Positions 9,464 through 19,797 of a stretch of 64,000 nt of DNA are shown here, piece by piece (positions within the stretch are counted from its first letter, which is position 1; each line of letters begins with the position of its first letter). A program made the translations under genes and the position numbers. Origin of the DNA: Bacillus sp. SLBN-46. Its GTDB lineage: Bacteria; Bacillota; Bacilli; Bacillales; Cytobacillaceae. Under the pieces are notes generated by a model. It did not search any database, was not told the origin of the DNA, and saw only the letters and a list, made by a program, of their open reading frames with translations. The stretch spans positions 4,099,001 through 4,163,000 of the forward strand of contig NZ_JAVIZM010000001.1 of NCBI RefSeq assembly GCF_031453555.1. The letters are read 5' to 3'.

Positions 9464-9829
9464 GTGAATCCTAGATTTAAGAAGAAAATTGTTGTTCTTG
9501 GACTAACCCAATTGTTAATAGTAATAATTTCCTTCATTTCCAATAAGGATTTTTCCTTACTTAGCTATATCAATATATCTTTTTACATTTCTTCTCTACT
9601 TCTGTTAACATCGTTGCTTCTCTACACGATTCATTCCGGCTTTTACGATGTCATAGGTAAATCCTTTAATCTTGCCTTTTCAAGAGGCGATAACAAGAGA
9701 AAGTTGGAGGAAATTCCAGCACTATCTGAGTTAATCACTATCGATCAGAAGCCCCTCCTTTTCTACGGATTAGTCAATGGATTATTCATGTTAGGAGCTC
9801 TTTGCCTCTATTATTATTTGCAGACTTGA
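9464..9829 (+). CDS. DUF3899 family membrane protein
   Basis: A 121-residue protein with three hydrophobic segments (about residues 10-26, 37-57 and 100-118) around a polar loop rich in Lys/Arg/Asp. It starts at GTG 9464 behind GGAGGT. It resembles the DUF3899 family, for which I know no function. It lies between oppA (divergent) and the trpS leader; the position is consistent with other Bacillus genomes, but nothing links it to peptide uptake. Confidence 0.7.
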   Translation: MNPRFKKKIVVLGLTQLLIVIISFISNKDFSLLSYINISFYISSLLLLTSLLLYTIHSGFYDVIGKSFNLAFSRGDNKRKLEEIPALSELITIDQKPLLFYGLVNGLFMLGALCLYYYLQT

Positions 9830-9884
9830 AACTGATTATGTTCTTCATTTATAATTAGCATAATCAAATAAAAGATGTTTAGCG

Positions 9885-10155
9885 ATGATAAAGATTAGTA
9901 CGTATTTTCATTCGGTTAAGAGAGTTTGTGGCTGGTGAAAACAAACGCGAAAAAATACGGAATGGACTTTTGAGCTTCTATCTGAACCTTTTATTTAGGA
10001 AAATAGAAGTGGTAGGAATAGACGTGATCCTTGCGTTAGTAGGACTCCAGAAGGCGACCAGCTATTTTGGAACTGAGTGACTCATATGAGTAATTTAGGG
10101 TGGTACCGCGAACCATTCGTCCCTATAGTATTAGGGATGAATGGTTTTTTTTATA
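9885..10155 (+). promoter_or_regulatory. Tryptophan T-box leader of trpS
   Basis: RNA leader that senses uncharged tRNA-Trp. It shows the stem I AGTA start (9897-9900), the GGTGAAAAC bulge region, and a TGG specifier at 9963-9965 in GAATGGACTTTTGAGC. The invariant T-box AGGGTGGTACCGCG is at 10097-10110. A strong terminator follows, AACCATTCGTCCCTA/TAGGGATGAATGGTT plus T-run (10111-10155). Uncharged tRNA-Trp pairing should form the antiterminator and switch on trpS. Confidence 0.95.
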
Positions 10156-10158
10156 TAA

Positions 10159-11167
<1,009 letters not shown>

Positions 11168-11179
11168 CAAAAAGTAAAA

Positions 11180-11224
11180 AAAAGCCTGATCCAAAAGGAT
11201 TTATACCTTTTGGATCAGGCTTTT
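11180..11224. terminator. Bidirectional terminator between trpS and yjbA
   Basis: Long perfect hairpin AAAAGCCTGATCCAAAAGG/CCTTTTGGATCAGGCTTTT serving the convergent genes on both sides. Confidence 0.9.
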
Positions 11225-11969
11225 AGTTTACTTTAGGACCATGTTCCATTTCCCAAAGCTTCTCAAAAAAGGGCTGTCCCTTAATTAAATTTTCACAAAA
11301 GGTTTCATGCCGTTTAGACCAGCCGTACTTTGCTTCCTCAAATAGCTGTTCCCATGCTTCCTCAAAATTCAATTCTTGAATAGTCGAATATTTCTCAGGA
11401 CACCATTCTGTAAACCAATACCTTACCTCTGCTTCATTATTTGAAGAAAGCAATTGATCAAGTGCCATGAACAATAATTGCTTTAACTGTCGTTCTTTTC
11501 TCGTCAATCCTCTCATCAGTTCTGGTTCAGGTGAAAGAATATGAAAATCCTTTGTTTTCGGTTGTCCATAAAAATGATATTTTTTAGCTTCATGCTGACT
11601 AATCATCTCGTAAACAAGCTGTTCCTGTCTTGGTATTAGTCTGCTTTTTCGAATGGGTATTGAATAGCCAATTGTATCAACGGCTAAAATCCCTGTCCCG
11701 TCTGTTACAACGAAACAATAATCAAGCTGAACTCTTTCATGGTTTTTTCTTAAATATGCTTTCTGATAAATATCATCTAGGAGCTGTTGAGGTAATTCTG
11801 ATAAATCATTCTCGATGTAGTTAAATAGAATCGGCTCGATTTTTAAGAGTGGCACTTGGTCCAACAATTCCACTCCATCATCCTTACGCCATTCATGAAA
11901 GTGGCATACATTATAACCGTTTTCTTCCCCTTCAAACCAATTTACCCAAACATCATGAAGATACAACAT
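11223..11969 (-). CDS. yjbA: YjbA family protein (DUF3603/UPF0736)
   Basis: Conserved Bacillaceae cytoplasmic protein of 248 residues with no known activity. I use ATG 11969 ([14 protein letters not shown]) with GAGGGG eight bases upstream. The longer frame would start at a GTG inside the ribosome site. It is rich in Trp, Tyr and acidic residues, with no membrane segment or catalytic motif that I recognise. In B. subtilis it also lies between trpS and app. Confidence 0.85.
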   Translation of the reverse strand: MLYLHDVWVNWFEGEENGYNVCHFHEWRKDDGVELLDQVPLLKIEPILFNYIENDLSELPQQLLDDIYQKAYLRKNHERVQLDYCFVVTDGTGILAVDTIGYSIPIRKSRLIPRQEQLVYEMISQHEAKKYHFYGQPKTKDFHILSPEPELMRGLTRKERQLKQLLFMALDQLLSSNNEAEVRYWFTEWCPEKYSTIQELNFEEAWEQLFEEAKYGWSKRHETFCENLIKGQPFFEKLWEMEHGPKVN

Positions 11970-12260
11970 TTTACAACCCCTCACTTCAAAAACTGTTTGT
12001 CAATCAGTATGGGCAGACCTTAGTTAAATTATTCCTTTATATATATTTTGCACCAACTGTATTTATTAATTATATATACTTGTCCTATTAAATTATCTTA
12101 TGTATATGGGTCGTTTCCTAAATTTATGTTAGGAAATATATTGCTACATAACTTGGGCTCATAGATGGAAATGACAAAATCCATATGTACATTTTTGATT
12201 GCATAACCATGTACAAAAATGATTTTATGGAAATTTATTGAAATTAGTGGAAAGCGGAGA

Positions 12261-12369
12261 AACTTGACATGGAGCCTCTGCGGGCATGGTTTACGAGCCA
12301 AGAAGTCAGCTGTATCAAGGGCTGGCTCTGCCCCACAAGGCTATCATGCCCGCCTCTCCATGTAAAGTT
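12261..12369. repeat. Large imperfect hairpin in non-coding DNA
   Basis: Left arm at 12261-12288 and right arm at 12345-12369 are near-perfect complements (ACATGGAG...GCGGGCATG against CATGCCCGCCTCTCCATGT). An inner pair (GAGCCA/TGGCTC) closes the loop. It lies in the gene-free gap 11985-12877. It could be a palindromic repeat unit or a structured RNA. Confidence 0.6.
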
Positions 12370-12442
12370 GTTCTAAAGCTACGGGAAAATGCCTAGATCA
12401 ATAAGCAATCATTTATGTACATGCTTAAATTAGCATTTATAT

Positions 12443-12806
12443 CATAGACCGCTTCTATGCGACCTTCTTCTCTTTTCTTCAGCCAGTTTGGGCTCGTAAA
12501 CCGCTTCTATGCGACCTTCTTCTCTTTTCTTCAGCCAGTTTGGGCTCATAGACCGCTTCTATGCGACCTATTTTTCTTTCCTTCAGCCTGTTTGGGCTCA
12601 TAGACCGCTTCTATGCGACCTTTTTCTCTTTCCTTCAGCCTGTTTGGGCTCATAGACCGCTTCTATGCGACCTTCTTCTCTTTTCTTCAGCCAGTTTGGG
12701 CTCATAGACCGCTTCTATGCGACCTTTTTCTCTTTCCTTCAGCCTGTTTGGGCTCATAGACCGCTTCTATGCGACTTTCTTCTCTTTCCTTCAGCCAGTT
12801 TGGGCT
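12443..12806. repeat. Seven tandem copies of a 52-bp repeat
   Basis: Units start at 12443, 12495, 12547, 12599, 12651, 12703 and 12755, every one exactly 52 bp. A decayed eighth unit begins at 12807. Each contains the small palindrome CATAGACCGCTTCTATG, then a pyrimidine-rich stretch and CAGCC(A/T)GTTTGGGCT. Units differ by only a few bases. 52 is not a multiple of three and no reading frame follows it, so it is non-coding. There are no variable spacers, so it is not CRISPR. An isolated TTGGGCTCATAG remnant lies near 12147. Confidence 0.95.
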
Positions 12807-12854
12807 CATAGACTTCTCCTATCGATCTTCTTCTCCGTCCCATAACAAAAAAAC

Positions 12855-12874
12855 CTACCATGTCGTAATGGTAG
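12855..12874 (-). terminator. Terminator of the app operon
   Basis: Hairpin CTACCATTACGACATGGTAG with a T-run on the reverse strand, just beyond the appC stop. Confidence 0.8.
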
Positions 12875-12877
12875 ATT

Positions 12878-13789
12878 TTATCTTCTTGATTTTGGATTAA
12901 AGGCGTCTTTTAAGCCTTCACCGATAAAGTTTATCGATAAAATAGTTGCGGTAATCGTTAAGGCAGGAGGCACCCAAATCCATAGTTTAAATTGGAGTAC
13001 ATCAGGTTCATTTGCTGAATTCAACATATTCCCCCAGCTTGGAATTTCTTGAGGAACACCAAAGCCTAGAAAGCTTAAACCTGTCTCTGCAACTATCATT
13101 GTAGCAAATGTAATGGTCGCTTGAACAATAATGGTTGATAAGATATTGGGTAATAAATGTTTAACAATTATTTTAGCAGGAGAACAGCCAATTGAAATGG
13201 CAGCTACAATGTATTCATTTTCTTTTTCAGCAAGAATCTTACTTCGAACAATCCTCGCAATACCACCCCAGCTTAAAATGCTTATGGTCCCAATTAAAAC
13301 CCATAACCCATTTACTTTCCCAAAAAGAATGGCATTTAGCACAATAACAAATACAAGAAAAGGAAAGTTTAAGATAAAATCTGTAAATCTCATTAGTATA
13401 CTATCTACTGCACCACCAAAATAGCCTGAAATCGAGCCAATAATTGTCCCAATGAATATGACAAAAAGTGTACAGCTAAGTCCTACTAATAATGAAATTC
13501 GTCCGCCATATAATAACCTGGTGAATACATCCCTACCTGCCTTGTCTGTGCCAAGCCAATGTTTACTCGATGGCTCTAAAGACATCTGACCAATATTAAT
13601 CCTGGTAACGTCTGCCGTTGTAATATACGGTGCAAGAAAAGAAACTATTGCCACAATGACTAAGAATACAAAGCTAATCATAGCCAATTTGTTTTTTAAA
13701 AACTTTTTTCTAGCGATAGCCCACGGTGATAAACTTTTTTTCGGGGGTGCTGTACTAATATTAGGATTTTTCTGAGTTACAATTTCCAT
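12878..13789 (-). CDS. appC: Oligopeptide ABC transporter permease AppC
   Basis: Permease of the second peptide importer, 303 residues. After a cytoplasmic tail come a membrane segment and KHWLGTDKAGRDVFTRLLYGGR, the OppC/AppC hallmark. Five more membrane segments follow, with the EAA loop AISIGCSPAKIIVKHLLPN. It is the last gene of appDFABC and lies 11 bp after appB. It probably imports larger or different peptides than Opp; the substrate cannot be read from the sequence. Confidence 0.92.
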   Translation of the reverse strand: MEIVTQKNPNISTAPPKKSLSPWAIARKKFLKNKLAMISFVFLVIVAIVSFLAPYITTADVTRINIGQMSLEPSSKHWLGTDKAGRDVFTRLLYGGRISLLVGLSCTLFVIFIGTIIGSISGYFGGAVDSILMRFTDFILNFPFLVFVIVLNAILFGKVNGLWVLIGTISILSWGGIARIVRSKILAEKENEYIVAAISIGCSPAKIIVKHLLPNILSTIIVQATITFATMIVAETGLSFLGFGVPQEIPSWGNMLNSANEPDVLQFKLWIWVPPALTITATILSINFIGEGLKDAFNPKSRR

Positions 13790-13800
13790 TTTTTCTCCCC

Positions 13801-14772
13801 CTAATCTAGCCTAATTCTCGGATCCACAACACCGTATAATATGTCAGCTACAAGGTTGCCAACTAGTGTTAAGAATGAGAATAACATTGTCAACGTCATT
13901 AAAACTGGATAATCCCTGGTACCAACAGATTGTAAGAATAGTTGTCCAAGACCCGGATAAGTAAAAATCGTTTCAGTGATAATCGCACCACTGATAATTG
14001 CAACTAAATCAAAACCTAAAAAAGTAATAAGCGGAATAATTGAGTTTCTTAAGATATGAACATTATAAATTTTTCTCTCAGGTGTTCCCTTTGCTCGTGC
14101 AGTCCGAACAAAATCTTTTCGACTGTTATCGATTATATCGTTACGTAAAAATTGTGTATAGCTTGCCGTACTTAATAGTCCTAGGACTATTGCAGGAAGA
14201 AATACATGGTGCAGACGACTTAACCAATATTCTAGTGTGCCATCGGTAACACCGATGTCAACTGAACCATTAGATGGAAACCAATCTAACGTAAAAGAAA
14301 AAAGGAAAATGGCAAATACCCCAGCAATAAATGACGGTATGGATAGACCTAAATAATTAAGACCTCCAATTAAATTATCCCCTAAAGTATATGGCTTTCT
14401 TCCAGCATATGAACCCATAAAAAAGGCAAGAATGTATGTGATTAATATAGAAGTAAAACCTAGTAGTAATGTATTGGGAATGCGCTCTCCAATTACATCT
14501 GCTGCTTCTATTTTAAAACGAGTAGACTTACCAAAATCCCCTTGAACAAAGTTTCCAATCCAACGGGCATACTGCTGTGGTAAAGGGTCATTATAGCCCA
14601 ATTTTTCCCGCATTTCAGCAATATATTTTGGGTTTGTATTCCTTGGGTCGATTTCCCCGCTTAGGGAATCTCCTGGCATCAATTTTGCCAAGGAAAAAAC
14701 AACGATCGAAATGAGGAATAACATCGGAATCATGCCCAGAATTCTACGAAATGCATACTTCAGCATGTGCAT
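13801..14772 (-). CDS. appB: Oligopeptide ABC transporter permease AppB
   Basis: Permease partner of AppC, 323 residues, with six predicted membrane segments. It has KLMPGDSL after the first segment, the EAA loop ARAKGTPERKIYNVHILRN and the terminal DILYGVVDPRIRLD. It follows appA across a 169-bp gap that holds a hairpin. Gene order D-F-A-B-C is that of B. subtilis app. Confidence 0.92.
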   Translation of the reverse strand: MHMLKYAFRRILGMIPMLFLISIVVFSLAKLMPGDSLSGEIDPRNTNPKYIAEMREKLGYNDPLPQQYARWIGNFVQGDFGKSTRFKIEAADVIGERIPNTLLLGFTSILITYILAFFMGSYAGRKPYTLGDNLIGGLNYLGLSIPSFIAGVFAIFLFSFTLDWFPSNGSVDIGVTDGTLEYWLSRLHHVFLPAIVLGLLSTASYTQFLRNDIIDNSRKDFVRTARAKGTPERKIYNVHILRNSIIPLITFLGFDLVAIISGAIITETIFTYPGLGQLFLQSVGTRDYPVLMTLTMLFSFLTLVGNLVADILYGVVDPRIRLD

Positions 14773-14817
14773 TCTCCTTGTCTTTAAACTATGTTAAATA
14801 CATGTTGTATGTATCCA

Positions 14818-14878
14818 AAGTGTTCAAATGGGAGAGGGAAATTGGAAGCAGTATACTTCCTCCCTCATCCCACTGAAC
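14818..14878 (-). promoter_or_regulatory. Intercistronic hairpin between appA and appB
   Basis: Interrupted inverted repeat (GGGA-GAGGGA on one arm, TCCCTC-ATCCCA on the other, with an inner GGAAG/CTTCC). There is no T-run. It plausibly sets the ratio of binding protein to permease, as in opp. Confidence 0.5.
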
Positions 14879-14941
14879 CCCTGGAATTATTCAATCCTAT
14901 AAAGCAATTAACATAGTTTTTTACATGTTAATCTTTGGTAA

Positions 14942-16654
14942 TTATTGTTTAATCCACCATTCATTTGGACGGTTGTTGCCTGAAACGTCGAACTTCACAC
15001 CGTTCACGCGCTTGCTTACAGCCATAGTTTCTTCAAGCTCAGCAATTGGTAAGATAGGAAGTTCTTTCATGAATAGCTTTTGCCATTGTACATAAAGGTC
15101 CTTACGTTTTTCGTTGTCAGTGCCAACCACACTAATATCAAGTGCTTGATCTAATAACTTATCACTATCAGCATTTACCCAACGAGGGTAGTTCCAAAGT
15201 GATTTAGATCCCCAAAGTGGAGTTGGATCTGGATCTGCTCCTGTTGACCATCCTCCGAAGAATACTTCCATCGATTTATCTGCTTTTTCAAGCATGTCAT
15301 AGTAAAGGTTTGCATCAGTCATTGTTAACTTAGATTTTAAGCCAACCTCTTCCCAATACTGAGTTAATGCTTTTGCACGAGATTCAAATGTTGGGTTTGA
15401 AGTTGCATAGTGACTGAAGTTTACAACAAACTTCTTACCGTTTGGATCTTCACGGAAGCCATCGCCATCAACATCTTTGTATCCAGCTTCGTCTAACAAT
15501 TCTTTTGCTTTCTTCGGATCGTATTTGTACTGTTCTAAATCTTTATTATCTGCAGCAATCCAGTGATTTGTTGGGATAGGACGGTTAACTGGTTTACCAA
15601 CACCAAAGAAGAATGCCTTAACCCACTCTTCGCGATTAATTGCGTAGTACATTGCTTCACGAAGCTTTTTCTCTTGGTATTTTGGTTCATTCATGACGTT
15701 CTTCTCGCCATCCCAAGTACCTAATCTGAATCCAACATAATAGTAGCTAACACCTGGGTAAGTAATTGTATTTACATTGTCAAGTGCCTTTACTTGATCA
15801 ATAATGCTTGGGTGGAATGATGTCATATCAAGTGTACCGTTTTTAAGTTCTCCCACAGAAAGAGATGGGTCAATAACTTTAACAACAACCTTTTCAATAT
15901 GTGGTTTACCACCGAAATAGTCATCAAAGCGTTCCATTTCTACTGATTCACCTGGAACAACTTTAGTCACTTTAAATGGTCCTAAGCCCACTGGCTTTGT
16001 ACGTACTTGCTCAGATCCCATCATGTCTTTAACTGCTATCCCTTTAAACGCAGTACGGTTCATTGGGTATGTCCAAAGGTTATCCAAGTTGTTTACACGT
16101 GCTTTATCAAAAGTAATTTGGATATGGTAATCGTCAATTACTTTAATACCTTCAATTTTATCTGTCTTTCCATCATGGAAATCTTGTGCACCAACGATAT
16201 TTCTAACGTTATCAAAACGTGGACCTTCATAGTCTTTGTCAGCAACAGTGTATAATGAGAATTCCCAGTCTTTTACTGATAACTCATCACCATTGTGCCA
16301 TTTAACACCTTTTTTGATTTCAAAATCAAATACTTTATTGTCTTCTGTTTTCCAAGAAGCAATATGTGGCTGTGCTTTCAATTGTGCATCGTAATCAATG
16401 AGGTTTTCATCAAAGAAATCAATAACATATGCATCAGTTTGTGTTCCATAAAATGAGTAGTTAAATTTACCTTCAGGAGCTGAATCAAGAGCGTATACTA
16501 ATGTACCGCCATCCTGTGGTTTTTCCGCTGTTTCACCAGACTTACCTTCATTTTCGTTTTTCTTTGTACCTGCTTTGTCGCTGCTACACGCTGCTAAAAA
16601 TGCTGATAGTACAAGCATTAATGCAGCCAGCATAAGCATACTTTTCTTCTTCAT
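14942..16654 (-). CDS. appA: Oligopeptide-binding lipoprotein AppA
   Basis: Substrate-binding lipoprotein of the App importer, family 5, 570 residues. A signal peptide runs to the lipobox LAAC, then a low-complexity Lys/Asn/Glu/Gly linker. The mature domain includes FEIKKGVKWHNGDELSVKDWEF and a DVDGDGF calcium-loop-like stretch common in this family. It lies between appF and appB. Because appD upstream is frameshifted, function of the importer is uncertain unless that break is an error. Confidence 0.94.
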   Translation of the reverse strand: MKKKSMLMLAALMLVLSAFLAACSSDKAGTKKNENEGKSGETAEKPQDGGTLVYALDSAPEGKFNYSFYGTQTDAYVIDFFDENLIDYDAQLKAQPHIASWKTEDNKVFDFEIKKGVKWHNGDELSVKDWEFSLYTVADKDYEGPRFDNVRNIVGAQDFHDGKTDKIEGIKVIDDYHIQITFDKARVNNLDNLWTYPMNRTAFKGIAVKDMMGSEQVRTKPVGLGPFKVTKVVPGESVEMERFDDYFGGKPHIEKVVVKVIDPSLSVGELKNGTLDMTSFHPSIIDQVKALDNVNTITYPGVSYYYVGFRLGTWDGEKNVMNEPKYQEKKLREAMYYAINREEWVKAFFFGVGKPVNRPIPTNHWIAADNKDLEQYKYDPKKAKELLDEAGYKDVDGDGFREDPNGKKFVVNFSHYATSNPTFESRAKALTQYWEEVGLKSKLTMTDANLYYDMLEKADKSMEVFFGGWSTGADPDPTPLWGSKSLWNYPRWVNADSDKLLDQALDISVVGTDNEKRKDLYVQWQKLFMKELPILPIAELEETMAVSKRVNGVKFDVSGNNRPNEWWIKQ

Positions 16655-16691
16655 TGTTTTCCCCCCTAGAGAAATTGTATTTTTTCCTTTT

Positions 16692-17696
16692 TTAGTAAAG
16701 GTGGCAAGCTACTCGATGAGAAGGCTTCACCTCCTTTAATACTGGTTTACTTTTGGAACATTCCTCCATTGCCATTGGGCAACGGGGATGGAATGGACAG
16801 CCTGTCGGCGGATTAATTGGACTTGGTACATCCCCTTTTAAAATAATTCTTTCTTTTTTCACCCTTGGATCAGGAGACGGTATTGCCGAAATTAAAGCCT
16901 GTGTATAGGGATGTAGTGGTTGTGCATAAAGGCTGTCCTTATCTGCAATCTCAACCATATTACCTAAATACATCACACCAATCCTATCGCTCATGTGCTT
17001 CACAACACTTAAGTCATGCGCAATAAAGAGGAAGGTTAAATCGAATTCTTTTTGTAAATCTTTTAATAGATTTAATACTTGTGATTGGACGGATACATCA
17101 AGTGCAGAAACTGGTTCATCCGCAATAATTAGTTTCGGTCTAAGGGCAAGGGCACGAGCAATACCAATTCTTTGCCGCTGACCGCCTGAAAATTCATGAG
17201 CATATTTATAATAGGCATCCTGTGGTAAACCCACTTTTGTTAATAAATCCATCACTTCTTGTTTTAATTCTTCTTTACTTTTCCTTGAGAAATTATAAAT
17301 AGGTTCAGCGATGATATCCCCTACCATTTGCATCGGATTCAAAGAAGCATAAGGGTCCTGAAATACCATCTGCATATCTTTTCGAATGTCTTGAAGAGAC
17401 TTCCCAGATATATTCGTTATATTTTTTCCGTCAAAGAGAATTTTTCCATCGGTTGGTTTTAATAATCGTAGAATCGTCCGGCCTGCTGTAGACTTACCAC
17501 AGCCTGATTCACCAACTAGTCCAAGTGTTTCCCCTCTTTTAATTTCAAAAGAGATATTATCAACCGCTTTCACATTTCCAACGGTTCGTTTAAAAAAACC
17601 ACCTTTAACAGGATAATAGGTTTTGAGATTCTGAATTTCTAATAGATTCTCTGATTGAGTGGCCACCTGGTTCTTATGTACAGTTCTAGTACTCAT
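16692..17696 (-). CDS. appF: Oligopeptide ABC transporter ATP-binding protein AppF
   Basis: ATPase subunit, 334 residues. It shows Walker [10 protein letters not shown], signature [15 protein letters not shown] and Walker [13 protein letters not shown]. The C-terminal motif [15 protein letters not shown]...VACHLY holds four cysteines, suited to a small iron-sulfur or metal site of unknown role. It overlaps the appD end by four bases (17693-17696), which supports the corrected appD frame. Confidence 0.93.
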   Translation of the reverse strand: MSTRTVHKNQVATQSENLLEIQNLKTYYPVKGGFFKRTVGNVKAVDNISFEIKRGETLGLVGESGCGKSTAGRTILRLLKPTDGKILFDGKNITNISGKSLQDIRKDMQMVFQDPYASLNPMQMVGDIIAEPIYNFSRKSKEELKQEVMDLLTKVGLPQDAYYKYAHEFSGGQRQRIGIARALALRPKLIIADEPVSALDVSVQSQVLNLLKDLQKEFDLTFLFIAHDLSVVKHMSDRIGVMYLGNMVEIADKDSLYAQPLHPYTQALISAIPSPDPRVKKERIILKGDVPSPINPPTGCPFHPRCPMAMEECSKSKPVLKEVKPSHRVACHLY

Positions 17697-18719
17697 TTAC
17701 TCACCCCTTGTCTTGGTTTACTAGTTTCAAAAAGCAGGCAGGCAACTTCATGACGATCCTCTGCTTCTGCTAGTTCAGGGGTAATAGTAAAACAGTCAGG
17801 CATAGCTTTTGGACATCGATTGGCAAAGCGGCAGCCCACTTTTGGCATATTGGTCAGAGAAGGTACAATTCCTTGAATTGAGCTTAATCGTTCTTCCGTT
17901 TCCTCCATTTTTGGGATTGCCCCCAAAAGTAATTGTAGTGTAAGGATGTTTAGGATTATGAAAGAGTGTATCGACATCCGTCCGTTCTACAATTTTACCA
18001 GCATACATGACAATAACTTCATCACACATTTCTGCAACTACACCTAAATCATGTGTAATCAAAATAACGGACATATCATTTACAGATTGGATGTCTTTTA
18101 AAAGTTCCAATATTTGTGCCTGGACCGTAACATCAAGCGCAGTAGTTGGCTCATCGGCAATTAATAATTTAGGCTGGCAGGCAATGGCAATGGCAATCAT
18201 GACCCTTTGTCTCATTCCACCTGACAATTGATGGGGATATTCGTCCACAATTTTTTCAGGTCGAGAGATCCCTACACTCTTTAAAAGAGCTATTGCTTTT
18301 TGACGGGCCTCTTGTTTTGAAATCTTCATATGATTGAAAAGGACTTCCTGCAGCTGATAGCCAATCGTAAATACTGGGTTTAAAGATGTCATTGGCTCTT
18401 GGAAAATCATTGACACGTCTTTTCCACGAATTTTATTTATTTGTGATTCATTCATTTTCTCAAGATTTACACCATCGAAAATGATTTCACCCGATTTTAC
18501 TTTTCCAATTCCTTTTGGAAGAAGCTTCATAATCGATAGACTCATAACAGATTTGCCACAACCAGATTCACCCACAACCCCCACAATTTGTCGTGGCTTT
18601 ACCGTGAAAGATACATTATCTACTGCGTTATAATCAGTACCCTCAATATCAAAGGCTGTCTCTAAATTTTTCACTTCGAGCAATGGTGCCTCTTTGAGTA
18701 ACGATTTTTTTATGCTCAT
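17693..18719 (-). pseudogene. appD: Oligopeptide ABC transporter ATPase AppD, frameshifted
   Basis: The first gene of the app operon reads normally from 18719 (MSIKKSLLKEAPLLEVKNLE) through Walker A GESGCGKS, signature LSGGMRQRV and Walker B LLIADEP up to HNPKHPYTT near 17945. The frame then yields unrelated residues to a stop at 17796. The proper ending (LLLGAIPKMEETEERL...GCRFANRC...VACLLFE) continues in the next frame to 17693, where it overlaps appF as expected. One extra base next to a TTTTGGGGG run on the coding strand explains this. A homopolymer sequencing error or a young mutation are about equally plausible. Confidence 0.87.
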
Positions 18720-18851
18720 AGTACACCTTCTTACTTTTTTTGAATTATTCTGTGAATTCGTTATATTCTAATAAAATTCTATTACTGAATTGTTACAATT
18801 GCAAGACTTTTTTACAATATTAATAATTTTCAACCTATATAAAATAAAAAA

Positions 18852-18871
18852 AAGCCTGATTTAATAGGCTT
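18852..18871 (-). terminator. Terminator after yjaZ
   Basis: Hairpin AAGCCT/AGGCTT followed by a T-run on the reverse strand. Confidence 0.7.
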
Positions 18872-18879
18872 TTTCATCT

Positions 18880-19662
18880 TCAACTATTTTGGTCTTCGAC
18901 AAATTTGTCAGCTGGTATTTCAAAAGATAGTTTTGTAGAATAATTATGATTTTTGTAATATTTATCAATAATGTTATATCCCACAGCATACCCTAGTAAT
19001 TTAGGGACTCTTCCACCTCCAAATAATAGTTCGTCGTGAACTCTTTCATTCTTTTTTAAATCCAACTGTTTTTTTAGAAATTTACTCCAGAAATATGTTA
19101 TCTCTTTTTCGCTATACAACCGGCACCAATCTGCTAAATATTCCGCTCCACAATGCCTTAATACTGCATATTCAGCTAAACCTTCAATCACCAATGAATC
19201 TAAAAGTGTATAATCCCCCAGGTTTTTATTTATCTTACGAAGCCTGCATACATGATGATACTCATGGACAAACAATGCTTCTACCTCTTTGGCATCTTCA
19301 TGGGAGGAAAGAAATAAAAACATTTTATCAGGAAAAGATACTCCTCCCTTATTCCTGTCTGTTCTACTAAAAAGACTTCTAGACTGAGCTAGCGGAAAGA
19401 GAAAAACAGGTATGTCCGGACCACTCCATTTCACTTTATATTTACTAAATAGACGTTCCACATGGTCCCATACTTTCTCTTCATTCATTTTGTGAAAGAA
19501 ATCCTTTGAAGATCTCGAAGGCTGATACATCCCAAAGTTTAATAATTGATTGTAAATTTGTTTTGCTGTTTTCCCCTTGAAATACGGCTGCAGTTTTTCA
19601 CATATTTTTATGGCATTGTCAAAATCGTCCAATAACCAGCTATCTGTTCGGATTACTCCCAT
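18880..19662 (-). CDS. yjaZ: DUF2268 putative zinc protease YjaZ
   Basis: A 260-residue protein of the DUF2268 family. It has the metalloprotease signature HEYHH (HExxH) in FVHEYHHVCR and a downstream ExxAEY that could supply the third zinc ligand (VIEGLAEYAVL). I start at ATG 19662 (MGVIRTDSW) because GGGAGG sits properly upstream; the 18 extra residues of the longer frame have no ribosome site. No signal peptide, so probably cytoplasmic. Substrate unknown. Position between app and fabF is conserved with B. subtilis. Confidence 0.85.
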   Translation of the reverse strand: MGVIRTDSWLLDDFDNAIKICEKLQPYFKGKTAKQIYNQLLNFGMYQPSRSSKDFFHKMNEEKVWDHVERLFSKYKVKWSGPDIPVFLFPLAQSRSLFSRTDRNKGGVSFPDKMFLFLSSHEDAKEVEALFVHEYHHVCRLRKINKNLGDYTLLDSLVIEGLAEYAVLRHCGAEYLADWCRLYSEKEITYFWSKFLKKQLDLKKNERVHDELLFGGGRVPKLLGYAVGYNIIDKYYKNHNYSTKLSFEIPADKFVEDQNS

Positions 19663-19762
19663 ACTTCCACACCTCCCGTAAGCCCAAGAGTCACTTTCAT
19701 CCATTTTATGAATCAAAGATAAAAGATGTTCTTAATACTGGAGGAATGCAGGATGTAAAAAA

Positions 19763-19787
19763 TCGACCAGACATTTTATCTGGTCGA
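19763..19787 (-). terminator. Terminator after fabF
   Basis: Hairpin TCGACCAG/CTGGTCGA with a T-run on the reverse strand. Confidence 0.85.
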
Positions 19788-19797
19788 CCTAAAGTTT

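Noticed and set aside
12098..12301. 67-residue reverse-strand ORF
   Set aside because: It runs through the hairpin element, has no ribosome site and no coding-like composition.
12443..12806. Repeat array as a CRISPR locus
   Set aside because: The units are contiguous and nearly identical for the full 52 bp; there are no variable spacers and no cas genes.
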